Shown here one piece after another: positions 36,556 through 46,779 of a stretch of 58,198 nt of DNA (position 1 is its first letter; each line of letters begins with the position of its first letter). Below the pieces are notes generated by a model. It had not been told where the DNA came from. It saw only the letters and a list, made by a program, of their open reading frames with translations, and did no database searches. The translations under genes were made by a program, and so were the position numbers. Origin of the DNA: Chlorogloea sp. CCALA 695 (GTDB lineage: Bacteria > Cyanobacteriota > Cyanobacteriia > Cyanobacteriales > Chroococcidiopsidaceae); NCBI RefSeq assembly GCF_003003885.1, contig NZ_PVWN01000025.1, positions 1 through 58,198 of the forward strand. The letters are read 5' to 3'.

Positions 36556-39396
36556 GTGGTTTGGAAACGGGGCTTGCAAATAACCAGCCTATTGACAGGG
36601 TTATGGTTACTATGGGGAATACTGGCACAAATAGGGGCAGAATTTCTTTGGTTTCAAGAAGTTGGCTACTTACAAGTGTTGCAGTCACGGCTAATGGCGC
36701 AAGCTTTAGTATGGATAACCGCAAGTAGTATAACGGCGCTTTACTTAGTCGGAAATTTACAAATCGCCCAGCGACTAAAATATTCTCAACAATCGCAGGT
36801 GTTGGTAGGAGTAAAGAACTCCCCCACTATTAAATTAAACTGGCTATTACCGGGAATACTGGGATTAAACTTACTTGTAGCTTTATTATTATTTCACTAC
36901 AGCAAAGTTGCTTGGAGTTACTGGCAGCCGATTAACTTTAGCTTACCGAATATCTCGCCGCCGATTCCACCCTTATTTACTCTAGAATCAGTCTGGCAAA
37001 TGTGCCAGCAACTAAGTAAGCAAAGCTTGACAATTGGTTTGTTATTAAGCAGTATGCTCGCACTGCTAATATATCCCCAATTATTGTTAAAAGTAATCGC
37101 GCTATTACTCAGTGCGATTATGGGTTTAGTTCTATCTGCACACTGGGCGAACCTACTGCAATATCTGCATCCTACAGCTTTTAACAGTATTGAACCTTTA
37201 TTTAACAAAGATATCAGCTTTTATATATTTACTCTGCCAATTTGGAGACTGGGAGAATTTTGGTTAGTAGGATTAGGTTTATACGGTTTAATTGCTGTAG
37301 CTATTACTTATTTACTATCGTCCGATAGTTTGAGTCAAGGAAGGTTTCGCGGATTTTCTCGCCAGCAGCGACAACATTTATTCATTTTGGGTAGCAGTTT
37401 GTTGTTGATAGTTGCCTTTAGCTATTGGCTAAGTCGCTACGAATTATTGTATTCAACGCGGGGAGTTGCTTACGGCGCAAGCTATACAGACATTGCAATT
37501 CAACTGCGAGGTTATACACTGCTAAGTATAATGGGGATAGCGATCGCAATATTGTTATTGACAGGTGCTATTGCCAAAAAGTCAAGTTTTATAGCTTATA
37601 TATTAGGACTTTATGCCACAATTGCGATCGCTACTGATTTAATCCTGCCGACAGTAGTACAGCGCTTAATCGTTCAACCCAACGAACTCGCTAGAGAGCG
37701 CCCCTATATAGAGCGGAGTATAGCTTTAACTAGACAAGCTTTCGACTTAGAAAACATTGAAATTCGCTCCTTCAATCCTCAAGACACCCTAACTTACGCA
37801 GATATTCAAGCTAACGAGCTTACTATTAATAATATCCGCCTATGGGATCGCAAGCCCTTATTAGATAGTAATCGCCAGTTACAACAAATCCGCCTGTACT
37901 ATAAGTTTCCTGACGCAGATATTGATCGCTATACCCTGCAATCTGATTCCACAGCTTCCCAAAAACGACAGACTTTTATTGCTGCACGAGAATTAGATTA
38001 TAGCGCCGTACCGCAACAAGCCAAAACCTGGGTTAACAAGCGTCTAATTTACACTCACGGCTATGGCTTTACCCTCAGCCCCGTAAACACTGTAGCCCCT
38101 AGTGGGTTGCCTGATTACTTTATTAAGGATATAGGAGGCGCTACCGCTCTAGACACTTCTAGCCCCGCTATTAGCGCCAGTATTCCCATCGGACAACCCC
38201 GGATTTATTACGGAGAGATAGCTAATACTTACGTGATGACAGGGACTAAAGTTAAAGAATTAGACTATCCCAGTGGCAACGACAATGTTTACAACACTTA
38301 CGATGGTAGAGGGGGAATTAATATCGGTTCCTTTTGGCGTAAAAGTTTATTTGCTAGATACTTAAACGATTGGCAAATGTTACTAACGCGAAACTTTTTG
38401 CCTGACACCAAAGTATTATTTAGGCGCAATATTAATCAACGGATTCGAGAAATTGCTCCTTTTTTACAATACGATGGCGATCCTTATTTAGTAGTAGCAG
38501 ATACCAAAATAAAGCAAGAGGACAATTATTTGTACTGGGTAGTTGATGCTTATACCACAAGCGATCGCTATCCTTATTCAGATCGAGGCAGTCAAGGAAT
38601 TAATTACATTCGCAACTCCGTTAAAGTTGTGATTGATGCTTATCATGGCTCCGTTGACTTTTATATTGCCGATCCAAAAGATCCAATTATTACTACTTGG
38701 CAGCAGCTATTTCCAGGATTATTCAAGCCTCTTAGCGCTATGCCTGCAACGCTCCGTAGCCATTTACGCTACCCAGTAGACTTCTTTAATATTCAATCGG
38801 AGCGGTTAATGACTTACCACATGACCGACGCGCAAGTTTTCTACAATCGAGAAGATCAGTGGCAGATACCTAATGAAGTTTATGGGAATAAAACCAAATT
38901 AGTAGAGCCTTATTACTTAATTACTAGCTTACCTGATGCACCTTTTGAAGAATTTATTTTACTACTGCCCTATACTCCCAAACAACGCACCAACTTAATT
39001 GCTTGGTTAGCAGCGCGTTCCGACGGCGAAAACTACGGTAAGTTGTTACTTTACGAGTTTCCCAAACAGCAATTAGTTTATGGAACTGAGCAAATTGAAG
39101 CGCGAATCAATCAAGATCCAGTAATTTCGCAGCAAATTTCCCTATGGAACCGCCAAGGCTCTAGAGCTATTCAAGGCAATTTGTTGATTGTCCCCATTAA
39201 GCAATCTTTGCTATACGTAGAGCCAATTTATTTAGAGGCCGAGCAAAACAGCTTACCAACTTTAGTTAGAGTTGTTGTTGCTTACGAAAACCGGATTGTG
39301 ATGGCAGAAACCTTAGACCAAGCTTTAAAGGCAATTTTTCAAGCAAAAGAAACAACTACTCCCGCTATTATTCGTCCAGTAGGGGAGCCATCGTAA
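36556..39396 (+). CDS. UPF0182 family membrane protein
   Basis: A 946-residue integral membrane protein (COG1615) common in cyanobacteria and actinobacteria, with unknown function. The first third contains about seven hydrophobic helices. The rest is a large soluble domain with family segments such as [33 protein letters not shown] and [16 protein letters not shown] start is used at 36556 ([12 protein letters not shown]). The C-terminal tail is near-normal length. It stands alone, 47 bases before tRNA-Cys. Confidence 0.92.
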   Translation: MVWKRGLQITSLLTGLWLLWGILAQIGAEFLWFQEVGYLQVLQSRLMAQALVWITASSITALYLVGNLQIAQRLKYSQQSQVLVGVKNSPTIKLNWLLPGILGLNLLVALLLFHYSKVAWSYWQPINFSLPNISPPIPPLFTLESVWQMCQQLSKQSLTIGLLLSSMLALLIYPQLLLKVIALLLSAIMGLVLSAHWANLLQYLHPTAFNSIEPLFNKDISFYIFTLPIWRLGEFWLVGLGLYGLIAVAITYLLSSDSLSQGRFRGFSRQQRQHLFILGSSLLLIVAFSYWLSRYELLYSTRGVAYGASYTDIAIQLRGYTLLSIMGIAIAILLLTGAIAKKSSFIAYILGLYATIAIATDLILPTVVQRLIVQPNELARERPYIERSIALTRQAFDLENIEIRSFNPQDTLTYADIQANELTINNIRLWDRKPLLDSNRQLQQIRLYYKFPDADIDRYTLQSDSTASQKRQTFIAARELDYSAVPQQAKTWVNKRLIYTHGYGFTLSPVNTVAPSGLPDYFIKDIGGATALDTSSPAISASIPIGQPRIYYGEIANTYVMTGTKVKELDYPSGNDNVYNTYDGRGGINIGSFWRKSLFARYLNDWQMLLTRNFLPDTKVLFRRNINQRIREIAPFLQYDGDPYLVVADTKIKQEDNYLYWVVDAYTTSDRYPYSDRGSQGINYIRNSVKVVIDAYHGSVDFYIADPKDPIITTWQQLFPGLFKPLSAMPATLRSHLRYPVDFFNIQSERLMTYHMTDAQVFYNREDQWQIPNEVYGNKTKLVEPYYLITSLPDAPFEEFILLLPYTPKQRTNLIAWLAARSDGENYGKLLLYEFPKQQLVYGTEQIEARINQDPVISQQISLWNRQGSRAIQGNLLIVPIKQSLLYVEPIYLEAEQNSLPTLVRVVVAYENRIVMAETLDQALKAIFQAKETTTPAIIRPVGEPS

Positions 39397-39443
39397 TTTG
39401 GGAGCATAATCTGTTAATATAGCGATCGCACTTATTGAAGAGC

Positions 39444-39515
<72 letters not shown>

Positions 39516-39587
39516 TGTTTTACTATACCAACAATTGCCCCAAAACCCTGGTTTATCAAGCATTGCCGGGGTTGTTAATAGTCGTAA

Positions 39588-39614
39588 ATGTACCTAGATG
39601 TACCCTAATGTACC
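39588..39614. repeat. Three ATGTACC copies at exact 10-base spacing
   Basis: ATGTACC begins at 39588, 39598 and 39608, separated by TAG and CTA. Just after it, TTAGGCACG occurs twice (near 39631 and 39642). This cluster lies in the 210-base gap between tRNA-Cys and the CAP-domain gene. It could be the remains of an integrase attachment or control region, but no integrase gene is present. Confidence 0.5.
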
Positions 39615-39726
39615 CAGAAAATTAGGCACGTTTTAGGCACGACGTAGATATAGCAGCAAAGATTAATCAGGCTAATAGACGACTGTGATCAGGCGAAGTA
39701 GGAATTAAATTCTGTATCAACTTTGC

Positions 39727-40335
39727 TTAACGAAGTAAGAAGATTTGAGTAAAGTAATACTCTCCCTTTAGATTCATTGCCACGCCCACTCCTGTTAGTT
39801 CGTACTCACTATCAATAGTTGTCGAATTATCGCCATAAACATCCTGTAACCAATTATTGACGTTTGCTTGAGCGGGGTTAGCGTAGCCTAGGGTCATACC
39901 AATAGCAGTACCAGCGCTTTGATAAGGGCCTGTCTTAATAATCTTTTGATTAAGCTGATCTAAAATTTCACGATCAAAAGAAATATCACCTTTAGCCATA
40001 GCTTCACTGTGTTCTCGTGCCTGCTGACTGAGCCAGCCATCTAAAACAAGCGGCGATAAGCCTTTAGATTCACGATGCTCGTTTATTTGTTCGTAGACCG
40101 ATTGCTCTAAAGAATTAATCGATTGAGTTGATGAGGCATCTTTCGGGAAGAATTTCTCTCTCCGAAAATGCCGTTCTGTATCACTGATATTTGATACAGA
40201 ATCAACTTGTACTGTATTTGCTTGTAGCGAATTAATGTAATTAGAAAGATATAAACACAGAAACACAATGCCCAAAGCAATCAATGGAGTTGGCTTTTGT
40301 TGTCGCGGTCGCAGTTGATGCCAATGCCGATACAT
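39727..40335 (-). CDS. CAP (SCP/PR1) domain protein, membrane-anchored
   Basis: A 202-residue protein. A basic N-terminus and one membrane helix (PLIALGIVFLCLYLSNYI, about 17-34) anchor a periplasmic domain. The CAP domain is recognised by QINEHRESKGLSPLVLD, LSQQAREHSEAMAKGDISF and the C-terminal GVGVAMNLKGEYYFTQIF. Bacterial CAP proteins have no single known function. It is followed downstream by the small repeats near tRNA-Cys. Confidence 0.8.
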   Translation of the reverse strand: MYRHWHQLRPRQQKPTPLIALGIVFLCLYLSNYINSLQANTVQVDSVSNISDTERHFRREKFFPKDASSTQSINSLEQSVYEQINEHRESKGLSPLVLDGWLSQQAREHSEAMAKGDISFDREILDQLNQKIIKTGPYQSAGTAIGMTLGYANPAQANVNNWLQDVYGDNSTTIDSEYELTGVGVAMNLKGEYYFTQIFLLR

Positions 40336-40483
40336 TTATATAAATATTAATTGTTCCCGTTCTATTATCGTTACCAGTTAGAGGCGAAAGGCTCCGAGGT
40401 ACTACGGTAATTAAAATAAAGTTTTGGCGATCGTCCTGACAACTGCCTAAGCATTGCCGTAAGCCCACCGCGCGCGTATCCTC

Positions 40484-41224
40484 TTAACGGCGCTTAATTT
40501 TAGTTGGCTCAATACTTGTTACTGCTTCATTCAACGGCAAAATCCGGCTGCGCTGCTGATGAACGTTGAATTGGTATACTTGATTGTTTGTAATATCAAA
40601 TCCCGTCAACCAACCACTTTTAGGGTGATAAGCTCCGGTATCAATATCAATCCAACCTTGTCCTTGAGCAAGTTTGCCCGGCGTAACACCAGGTAAGGTA
40701 AAAGTAATCGTATGACCAATCACAATTAACTTATCGCTAAAGTAAGGTGCTTCCATGCTGTGAAATTCATCTCGTATCCAGCAAAGCTGCTCGGAAGTTT
40801 GGGCTTCGAAAGGTATTCGGGGATCAACCCCTGCATGAACTAATAAAACATCGCCTAAATCTAAGTAAATAGGCAATTTTTTCATCCATTCTAAATGTTC
40901 TTCGGGAATGGTCGAATCTGGATAGCTGGTAATAGTTGCGTACCCACCACTATAAAGCCATGATTGTTGTACCTGAGCCGCCATAGCACCACCGCTTACA
41001 ACATCTATTAGCATCTGCTCATGATTGCCCAATATACAACCAGTAGCGTTTTGTTTGACAAACTCTACTACTTTTGAGCTTTGCGGCCCCCGATCGATTA
41101 AGTCTCCAATAAAATAAATTTCATCTTCTTTACCAGGGGCGATCGCTTCCAATAAACCCATTAACCCGTTATAGTGACCGTGTACATCCCCAATGACGAT
41201 GCGACGATTACTTGTTTCTTGCAT
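40484..41224 (-). CDS. PPP-family serine/threonine phosphatase (metallophosphoesterase)
   Basis: A 246-residue two-metal phosphatase. The metal and catalytic motifs are in order: GDVHGHY (near residue 13), GDLIDRGPQ, GNHEQ, a His in LLVHAGVDP and a His in VIGHTI. This is the bacterial PrpA/PP1-like set. It is cytoplasmic; the substrate is unknown. It lies between the CAP gene (same strand) and the divergent miaE. Confidence 0.9.
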   Translation of the reverse strand: MQETSNRRIVIGDVHGHYNGLMGLLEAIAPGKEDEIYFIGDLIDRGPQSSKVVEFVKQNATGCILGNHEQMLIDVVSGGAMAAQVQQSWLYSGGYATITSYPDSTIPEEHLEWMKKLPIYLDLGDVLLVHAGVDPRIPFEAQTSEQLCWIRDEFHSMEAPYFSDKLIVIGHTITFTLPGVTPGKLAQGQGWIDIDTGAYHPKSGWLTGFDITNNQVYQFNVHQQRSRILPLNEAVTSIEPTKIKRR

Positions 41225-41373
41225 TACAATTCGATCCTTAGTTTTTAAAATAACTGAATATCTTTACTACAGCCTGTTTAGCTTCAATTTCGAGAAATAA
41301 TTAAATAAATCATCTACCACTACCTTTAATTGTAATTCCGTCTTAATAATTTGATATACAATCATTAATATTT

Positions 41374-41982
41374 ATGACAACAAATGTATCTCAAGTAACA
41401 GCTACAATTAACGTTTTAAAGCAGCCGACGCGCGAAGAATGGGTAGCTCAAGCGATCGCTAACCTAGACGAAATATTGCTCGATCATTCTCACTGCGAAC
41501 GCAAGGCGGCGGGTGTAGCAATAAACTTGATGTTTCGCTATCCCTCCCATACGCTACTCGTCCGCAAACTGACAGCAATCGCCCGTGAGGAGTTAGAACA
41601 CTTTGATCAAGTCAACCAATGGCTAGAAAAACGAGGTATTCCTTTAGGTAATCTTTCTTCACCGCCCTACGCTGCTAAGTTAAAAACCCAAATTCGCCAT
41701 CAAGAAAGCGATCGCTTATTAGACTCGTTATTAGTTTCTGGTTTAATAGAAGCCCGTAGTCACGAGCGATTGGGGTTATTAGCCGAATATTTGCCACAGC
41801 CGGAACTTGCTCAATTTTATCGCAGTTTAATGGCATCAGAGGCACGTCATTACGGTATCTACTGGCTGTTAGCCGACACCTATTTTGATAGTAAAATTGT
41901 CAGCCAGAGAAGGGAAGAATTAGCCGTTTTTGAGAGCGAAATCCTAGCAACGCCCCATTTTGAACCAAGGATTCATAGTTAA
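41374..41982 (+). CDS. miaE: tRNA-(ms2io6A)-hydroxylase (MiaE-like)
   Basis: A di-iron enzyme that hydroxylates the isopentenyl group of modified A37 in tRNA. At 202 residues it shows the ferritin-like ligands in order: DHSHCERKAAGVA, EELEHFDQV, EARSHERLGLL and SEARHYGIYW. The ATG at 41374 begins MTTNVSQVTAT. After the stop are an inverted repeat (TACCAAT/ATTGGTA, 41999-42024) and then a dispersed repeat. Confidence 0.92.
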   Translation: MTTNVSQVTATINVLKQPTREEWVAQAIANLDEILLDHSHCERKAAGVAINLMFRYPSHTLLVRKLTAIAREELEHFDQVNQWLEKRGIPLGNLSSPPYAAKLKTQIRHQESDRLLDSLLVSGLIEARSHERLGLLAEYLPQPELAQFYRSLMASEARHYGIYWLLADTYFDSKIVSQRREELAVFESEILATPHFEPRIHS

Positions 41983-42075
41983 AATGGTTCAAACTCAATA
42001 CCAATTTGTAATTCGAGATTGGTAAAGCCGCGATCGCGCAACCGCCCAGTAACGGGCTTGGCGTTTATCTCAAAT

Positions 42076-42161
42076 TTTTAAATATTCTCCCCTTTTAAAG
42101 GGGAGTTAAAAAGCGGTGTAGCTTAACCTGACCGCTTTATTGACGTGGGCTGGGAGAACCT
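42076..42161 (-). repeat. Dispersed 3'-flanking repeat, copy A
   Basis: Read along ndhJ, it starts about 10 bases after the stop. It holds CCCACGTCAATAAAGCGG, then a stem partner CACCGCTTTTT, then CTCC..CTTTTAAAGGGGAG and AATATTTAAAA. The AAAGCGG/CCGCTTT stem with trailing T bases looks like a terminator. It is clearly related to copy C at 56494-56583 over its whole length. Confidence 0.8.
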
Positions 42162-42171
42162 CCTTAGAGCG

Positions 42172-42711
42172 TTAAAAAGCATCCTGCAACTCGTAGAAGT
42201 CGGGGGAAATGTAATCTTTCCGCAAGGGCCAACCAACCCAATCTTCCGGCATCAAAATCCGCTTTAAATTCGGGTGTCCTTCGTAGACAATCCCTAACAT
42301 ATCAAAGGTTTCGCGCTCTTGAAAATCGGCAGTTTTCCAAATCCAGTATACAGAAGGCACTTTAGGATCTGTTCGCGGTAAAAACACTTTAACGCGCACT
42401 TCTTCCGGGCGATCGGCATTGTCACTAACTTTAATTAAATGATAGACGCTAACCAAATCTTGCCCAGCACCTAAATCGTAGCCGCACTGGAATTGTAAAT
42501 AGTTAAATCCGTAAGCATAAAGCGCCGTAGCCAAGGGGAGCAAGTATTCACGGTCAACTTTAATAATTTCTGTCCCACTGCGATCGCGCTCTATCGCTTC
42601 ATGAGCAAAACCATTTTTGGTTAACCACTGAGATGTTTTCCCAGCTTCTACTAACTGCGATGCTTCGGGCGTGATCTCTTGAGTTTGTTCAGGTATTGAT
42701 TCCTCAGCCAC
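42172..42711 (-). CDS. ndhJ: NAD(P)H-quinone oxidoreductase subunit J
   Basis: Peripheral-arm subunit of NDH-1 (30 kDa subunit / NuoC homologue). The family signature is [20 protein letters not shown] followed by [16 protein letters not shown]. It has 179 residues and is the last gene of the ndhC-ndhK-ndhJ operon, two bases after ndhK. A dispersed repeat with a terminator-like hairpin follows its stop. Confidence 0.97.
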   Translation of the reverse strand: MAEESIPEQTQEITPEASQLVEAGKTSQWLTKNGFAHEAIERDRSGTEIIKVDREYLLPLATALYAYGFNYLQFQCGYDLGAGQDLVSVYHLIKVSDNADRPEEVRVKVFLPRTDPKVPSVYWIWKTADFQERETFDMLGIVYEGHPNLKRILMPEDWVGWPLRKDYISPDFYELQDAF

Positions 42712-42713
42712 TT

Positions 42714-43445
42714 TTACGCCTGCTCCTTCTCTATTTGCTGTAAAGCTGGTGCTACAGGCATTCCCATTCCTTCAGTCAATTCTTTAGGTGCATTAGTGCG
42801 GGTTTCTGACTGCAAATACTTACCTGTCAAGACTGAATCCACTATTTTCATATTGTGGGTAGTGCTGTAATAGCGGTGAATTTGCTGAATTTGACCGCGC
42901 TCTTGAATGGAATTATTACTAATTTTTTTCCGCAATTTGATAATTGCATCAATAATTGCTTCCGGGCGAGGCGGACAACCAGGTAAATAAACATCTACAG
43001 GAATTAGCTTATCTACCCCTCTAACTGCTGTAGGTGAATCGACGCTAAACATTCCCCCAGTAATTGTGCAAGCACCCATAGCAATCACATATTTAGGATC
43101 GGGCATTTGCTCGTAAAGCCTTACCAATTGGGGAGCCATCTTCATGGTGATCGTTCCCGCAGTAATGATTAGATCGGCTTGCCGGGGGCTTGAACGCGGA
43201 ATTAAACCAAAACGGTCAAAATCAAACCGCGAACCGATTAGTGCCGCAAATTCAATAAAGCAACAGGCTGTCCCAAATAGCAAGGGCCATAAGCTCGAAA
43301 GTTTTGACCAATTGTACAGGTCATCTACCGTTGTGAGAATGACATTTTCTGAGAGTTCTTGAGTAACGGCCGAGCGATCAATGGGGTTAATAATTCGCTC
43401 TTGCTGCTCATTAGTATTCGGTGTCTTATTAATATTCAAGACCAT
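42714..43445 (-). CDS. ndhK: NAD(P)H-quinone oxidoreductase subunit K
   Basis: NDH-1 subunit that carries the terminal 4Fe-4S cluster N2 (NuoB homologue). The four Cys ligands are seen in [11 protein letters not shown] (two), [11 protein letters not shown] and [11 protein letters not shown]. It has 243 residues. The start overlaps the end of ndhC by 10 bases, so the two are translationally coupled. Confidence 0.97.
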   Translation of the reverse strand: MVLNINKTPNTNEQQERIINPIDRSAVTQELSENVILTTVDDLYNWSKLSSLWPLLFGTACCFIEFAALIGSRFDFDRFGLIPRSSPRQADLIITAGTITMKMAPQLVRLYEQMPDPKYVIAMGACTITGGMFSVDSPTAVRGVDKLIPVDVYLPGCPPRPEAIIDAIIKLRKKISNNSIQERGQIQQIHRYYSTTHNMKIVDSVLTGKYLQSETRTNAPKELTEGMGMPVAPALQQIEKEQA

Positions 43446-43798
43446 TCTAAAGCTCCTTTACGCCAAGCATAAACCAGGGCAATTACCAGAATTGCAATAA
43501 AAATCAAAGCTTCTACAAATGCCAAAAGTCCTAGGCGGCTAAAAGCCACAGCCCAAGGATAAAGAAACACTGTTTCTACGTCAAAAACGACGAAAACCAG
43601 CGCAAACATATAGTAGCGGATGTTGAACTGAATCCAAGCGCCGCCAAAGGGTTCCATCCCCGACTCATAAGTAGTACGTCTTTCTGGACTGCTACCACTG
43701 GGGCGGAGCAGTTTGGACGCGGAGAGAGCTAGGGCGGGAACCAGGCTACAGACTAGGATGAAGCCTAGTAAATATTCATAACCACTGAGGACAAACAC
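43436..43798 (-). CDS. ndhC: NAD(P)H-quinone oxidoreductase subunit 3
   Basis: Small membrane subunit of NDH-1 (NuoA homologue), 120 residues with three helices. The loop signature is [20 protein letters not shown] followed by [14 protein letters not shown]. First gene of the ndhCKJ operon. Confidence 0.97.
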   Translation of the reverse strand: MFVLSGYEYLLGFILVCSLVPALALSASKLLRPSGSSPERRTTYESGMEPFGGAWIQFNIRYYMFALVFVVFDVETVFLYPWAVAFSRLGLLAFVEALIFIAILVIALVYAWRKGALEWS

Positions 43799-44119
43799 TT
43801 ATAATTACCGCTCTATTTTGTAAATATTTTTGTTACTTACTTGTACCAGTATATCGAGCTAATTGTCACCACTGCCGCAAAAACCAGTATTTAGTTAGAT
43901 TGTGGTGACTATAGAAAAAGATAATCTTTGCCAAAGACAGAGAGAAGGGGATTTTAATATTTTCCTCCCTTTTTAACAGGGGATTTGGGCGATCGCCTAT
44001 CCACCAAACTTATAGACTTAGCCGCAAAATTATTAATTGATTTATGGGAAAAGCTGCGCCCTATGTCATAATTTTTAACAGAGATTTAAGAAACTGGTCT
44101 ACAATTTACCATTTAAGCC
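43799..44119. promoter_or_regulatory. Divergent promoter region between ndhC and rubA
   Basis: A 321-base gap between divergent genes, so promoters of both operons must lie here. Around 43950-43990 a CCTCCCTTTTTAACAGGGGA segment faintly resembles the second hairpin of the dispersed repeat. A HIP1 site lies near 43989. No RNA gene is recognised. Confidence 0.4.
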
Positions 44120-44452
44120 ATGAGCGACCCTGCTGTTGAAATAGTGCTAGACCGCTACGAATGCCGTGCCTGTGGCTACGTTTACGAACCTGATAAGGGA
44201 GACAGCAAGCACCCTATCGATCCGGGGACTCCTTTTACGGAACTACCCCAATCTTGGCGATGTCCGGTGTGTGGGGTGAGAACTTCTCAGTTTGAGAATA
44301 TTGGCCCTTCTGGTACAGCGTCAGGTTTCACAGAAAATCTTAGCTTTGGGTTGGGTGTAAATAAACTAACGCCAGCACAAAAAAACTTACTGATTTTTGG
44401 CGGCTTGGCTTTGGGCGTATTATTTTTTCTCAGTTTATACGGGTTACAATAA
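44120..44452 (+). CDS. rubA: Rubredoxin RubA, membrane-anchored
   Basis: A one-iron electron carrier needed for photosystem assembly in cyanobacteria. The two Cys pairs are CRACGYVY and [11 protein letters not shown]. The 110-residue protein ends in a membrane helix ([20 protein letters not shown]). It heads the conserved rubA-ycf48-psbEFLJ cluster. Confidence 0.96.
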   Translation: MSDPAVEIVLDRYECRACGYVYEPDKGDSKHPIDPGTPFTELPQSWRCPVCGVRTSQFENIGPSGTASGFTENLSFGLGVNKLTPAQKNLLIFGGLALGVLFFLSLYGLQ

Positions 44453-44542
44453 CTACGCAATTATGAAGTAAAGTGACTATTTTACTTAGATATAGGCGAT
44501 CGCACACTGCAATTAATTTTTCAATAAACCTGACAAATCCTA

Positions 44543-45550
44543 ATGCTTTCACTTTTCTCTTTTGGACGACGAGTTGTTGTACTTTTAGCAGTTGTCATAC
44601 TGTGTATCGGTTGTAGTAGTGTAGCAACTCTCGATCGCAACCCCTGGCAAGTGCTTAACGTACCCTCGGAAGCTAATTTTCAAGATATCACTTTTACAAA
44701 CGACTCCCTACACGGCTGGCTCGTTGGTAGCAAGTCCACAATTTTAGAAACCCACGACGGCGGCGACTCTTGGCAACAAGTTAGCTTAGACTTGGACGAA
44801 AAAAATAACCTATTTACTTCTGTAAGTTTTGATGGCGACGAAGGCTGGATTGCTGGAGAGCCTTCTATACTGCTTCACACCACCGATAAAGGCGAATCGT
44901 GGTCGCGGATTCCTTTAAGCGAAAAGTTACCCGGAAAGCCCGATACAGTTATTGCTTTGGGCGCAAATTCCGCAGAAATGACTACCGATGTCGGCGCTAT
45001 CTATCGGACAACCGATGGCGGCAAAAATTGGAAAGCAATGGTACAAGAAGCAGTTGGTGTATTGCGGAATATTGATAGATCCGATGATGGCAAATATCTA
45101 GCAGTCTCAGCAAAAGGCAACTTTTACTCTACTTGGGAACCCGGTCAAGAGGCTTGGCAAGGTCACAACCGCAATAGCTCCCGGCGCGTTCAAAATATGG
45201 GTTTTGGCAAAGATGGGCGGTTGTGGATGTTAGCAAGGGGCGGTCAGATTCAGTTTAGTCAGCCAAATACTCTAGATGAATGGGATAAAGCTCAATATCC
45301 AGAATTTTCTACTAGCTGGGGATTAATTGACTTAGCTTATCGGACACCGGAGGAAATCTGGCTTTCTGGGGGTAGCGGTAATTTGCTTTGTAGTTTTGAT
45401 GGTGGCAAAACTTGGCTTAAAGACCGCGAAATTGAAAATGTACCGTCTAATTTGTACAAAATAGTTTTTGTCAAACCCGACCAAGGATTTATTATTGGTC
45501 AGCGTGGGGTTTTGCTGAAGTATCAACCCGTGGTTGAAGCGGCAGCTTAA
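44543..45550 (+). CDS. ycf48: Photosystem II assembly factor Ycf48 (HCF136)
   Basis: A lumenal seven-bladed propeller that binds the D1 precursor during photosystem II assembly. It has 335 residues with a lipoprotein-like signal (VVILCIGCSS, lipid Cys near residue 23). Repeats of the BNR/YCF48 type are visible (GWLVGSKSTILETHDGGDSW; TTDKGESWSRI; RTTDGGKNWKAM; CSFDGGKTWLKD). It lies 90 bases after rubA and before psbE. Confidence 0.97.
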   Translation: MLSLFSFGRRVVVLLAVVILCIGCSSVATLDRNPWQVLNVPSEANFQDITFTNDSLHGWLVGSKSTILETHDGGDSWQQVSLDLDEKNNLFTSVSFDGDEGWIAGEPSILLHTTDKGESWSRIPLSEKLPGKPDTVIALGANSAEMTTDVGAIYRTTDGGKNWKAMVQEAVGVLRNIDRSDDGKYLAVSAKGNFYSTWEPGQEAWQGHNRNSSRRVQNMGFGKDGRLWMLARGGQIQFSQPNTLDEWDKAQYPEFSTSWGLIDLAYRTPEEIWLSGGSGNLLCSFDGGKTWLKDREIENVPSNLYKIVFVKPDQGFIIGQRGVLLKYQPVVEAAA

Positions 45551-45670
45551 AATTTAATTCTATAGGTATATATTCCTATAAAAAAAAGATACCGTAACTC
45601 CTAGGTTTTGAGGTGAGTTTCGTAGGATAATAGTTGTATCAGGCTAGAAAAAATTAGCTTTTAATGTAGA

Positions 45671-45702
45671 GGTATTACTTTATTATTTAGGGAAGTAATA
45701 CC
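45671..45702 (+). promoter_or_regulatory. Stem-loop in the psbE leader
   Basis: A perfect 10-bp inverted repeat, GGTATTACTT/AAGTAATACC, with a 12-base loop ends 31 bases before the psbE ATG. No T-run follows, so it is not a normal terminator. A role in leader stability or translation of psbEFLJ is inferred. Confidence 0.5.
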
Positions 45703-45733
45703 CAGCAATATTTGTTGAAAAGGAGAAACTTGA

Positions 45734-45982
45734 ATGTCAGGAGTTACCGGAGAGCGTCCATTTGGGGACATCATTACTAGCGTTCGTTACTGGGTGATTC
45801 ACAGTATCACCATTCCAGCATTGTTTATTGCTGGCTGGTTGTTCATCCAAACAGGTCTAGCTTACGATGCTTTTGGTACGCCTAGACCAAACGAATATTA
45901 TACGCAAGGACGGCAAGAATTGCCCATCGTGCGCGATCGCTACCAAGCTAAACAACAAATCGACAAATTTATCGGTAAGTAA
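45734..45982 (+). CDS. psbE: Cytochrome b559 alpha subunit
   Basis: Photosystem II subunit that binds haem with PsbF. It has 82 residues. The haem-ligand His lies in [19 protein letters not shown]; the lumenal domain includes [16 protein letters not shown] lies before the ATG. First gene of psbEFLJ. Confidence 0.98.
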   Translation: MSGVTGERPFGDIITSVRYWVIHSITIPALFIAGWLFIQTGLAYDAFGTPRPNEYYTQGRQELPIVRDRYQAKQQIDKFIGK

Positions 45983-45988
45983 TTTAAC

Positions 45989-46117
45989 ATGACAAACGCT
46001 AATCAACCAATTCAATACCCAATTTTTACAGTTCGCTGGATAGCCGTTCACACTCTTGCTGTACCGTCAGTATTTTTCTTGGGTGCGATCGCTGCTATGC
46101 AATTTATTCAACGATAG
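45989..46117 (+). CDS. psbF: Cytochrome b559 beta subunit
   Basis: A 42-residue partner of PsbE. Translation gives [20 protein letters not shown] with the haem-ligand His in AVHTLAV, ending AAMQFIQR. It starts 6 bases after psbE. Confidence 0.97.
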   Translation: MTNANQPIQYPIFTVRWIAVHTLAVPSVFFLGAIAAMQFIQR

Positions 46118-46126
46118 GAGAAACTA

Positions 46127-46249
46127 ATGCCAGATAGATTACCTAATCCTAATAGGCAACCTGTTGAACTAAACCGCACTTCGCTGTTTTTAGGCTTATT
46201 ACTTGTTTTCGTGCTTGGTATCCTGTTTTCTAGTTATTTCTTTAACTAA
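46127..46249 (+). CDS. psbL: Photosystem II protein L
   Basis: A 40-residue subunit at the monomer interface of photosystem II. It carries the family core [18 protein letters not shown] and ends SSYFFN. GGAG lies before the ATG. Confidence 0.97.
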   Translation: MPDRLPNPNRQPVELNRTSLFLGLLLVFVLGILFSSYFFN

Positions 46250-46289
46250 AAATCAGGCTACGGTTTAGTTATTAACAGAGGATAAAATT

Positions 46290-46409
46290 ATGAACGCAAG
46301 CGGTAAAATTCCTTTATGGGTAGTAGCTACTATTGCCGGACTAGGTGTAATTGTAGTTGTAGGAACCTTCTTTTATGGTTCTTATACTCACATGGGTTCA
46401 TCTTTGTAA
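46290..46409 (+). CDS. psbJ: Photosystem II protein J
   Basis: A 39-residue single-helix subunit. Translation gives [18 protein letters not shown] and a [10 protein letters not shown] tail. Last gene of psbEFLJ; a strong terminator follows. Confidence 0.97.
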   Translation: MNASGKIPLWVVATIAGLGVIVVVGTFFYGSYTHMGSSL

Positions 46410-46443
46410 TTAACAAGTTAGACGTTAACTAACTACTTAGATT

Positions 46444-46477
46444 AAAAAACCGCCTTTTTAAACATTGGCGGTTTTTT
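46444..46477. terminator. Terminator between psbJ and psaI
   Basis: An 11-bp stem, AAAAAACCGCC/GGCGGTTTTTT, with A and T runs on either side can terminate both the psbEFLJ transcript and the convergent psaI transcript. Confidence 0.85.
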
Positions 46478-46492
46478 AATATTCCTAGCTAC

Positions 46493-46615
46493 CTAATCAT
46501 TTACTGTATCTTCGCGCTCAACATACAAGAACATAAATACTAAACCTATAGCCGGAAAAACTAAGCAAGTTAAGGGAACTAAAAGCGATGGTAAGTAAGA
46601 AGCTGAAAATAACAT
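46493..46615 (-). CDS. psaI: Photosystem I reaction centre subunit VIII
   Basis: A 40-residue single-helix subunit next to PsaL. Translation gives MLFSASYLPSLLVPLTCLVF, then PAIGLVFMFLYVERED and a short tail TVND. The S-YLPS-LVP..G/CLVFPA..M-FLY-E pattern fits PsaI. It is convergent with psbJ. psaL, often adjacent to psaI, is not here. Confidence 0.85.
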   Translation of the reverse strand: MLFSASYLPSLLVPLTCLVFPAIGLVFMFLYVEREDTVND

Positions 46616-46779
46616 CCGTTAAATCTCCAATATCGATAAAACAATTATTGAACTTGACTGTACTGCAAATTGTCATCAATTACCCAATTTATCAAGATTT
46701 TTAACAAAGTAGTTAATTATCTTCCCTGACTGCCAACATTTATCTATCTAAAAGTAGAAGTCATTTTAAGATAATGTAC

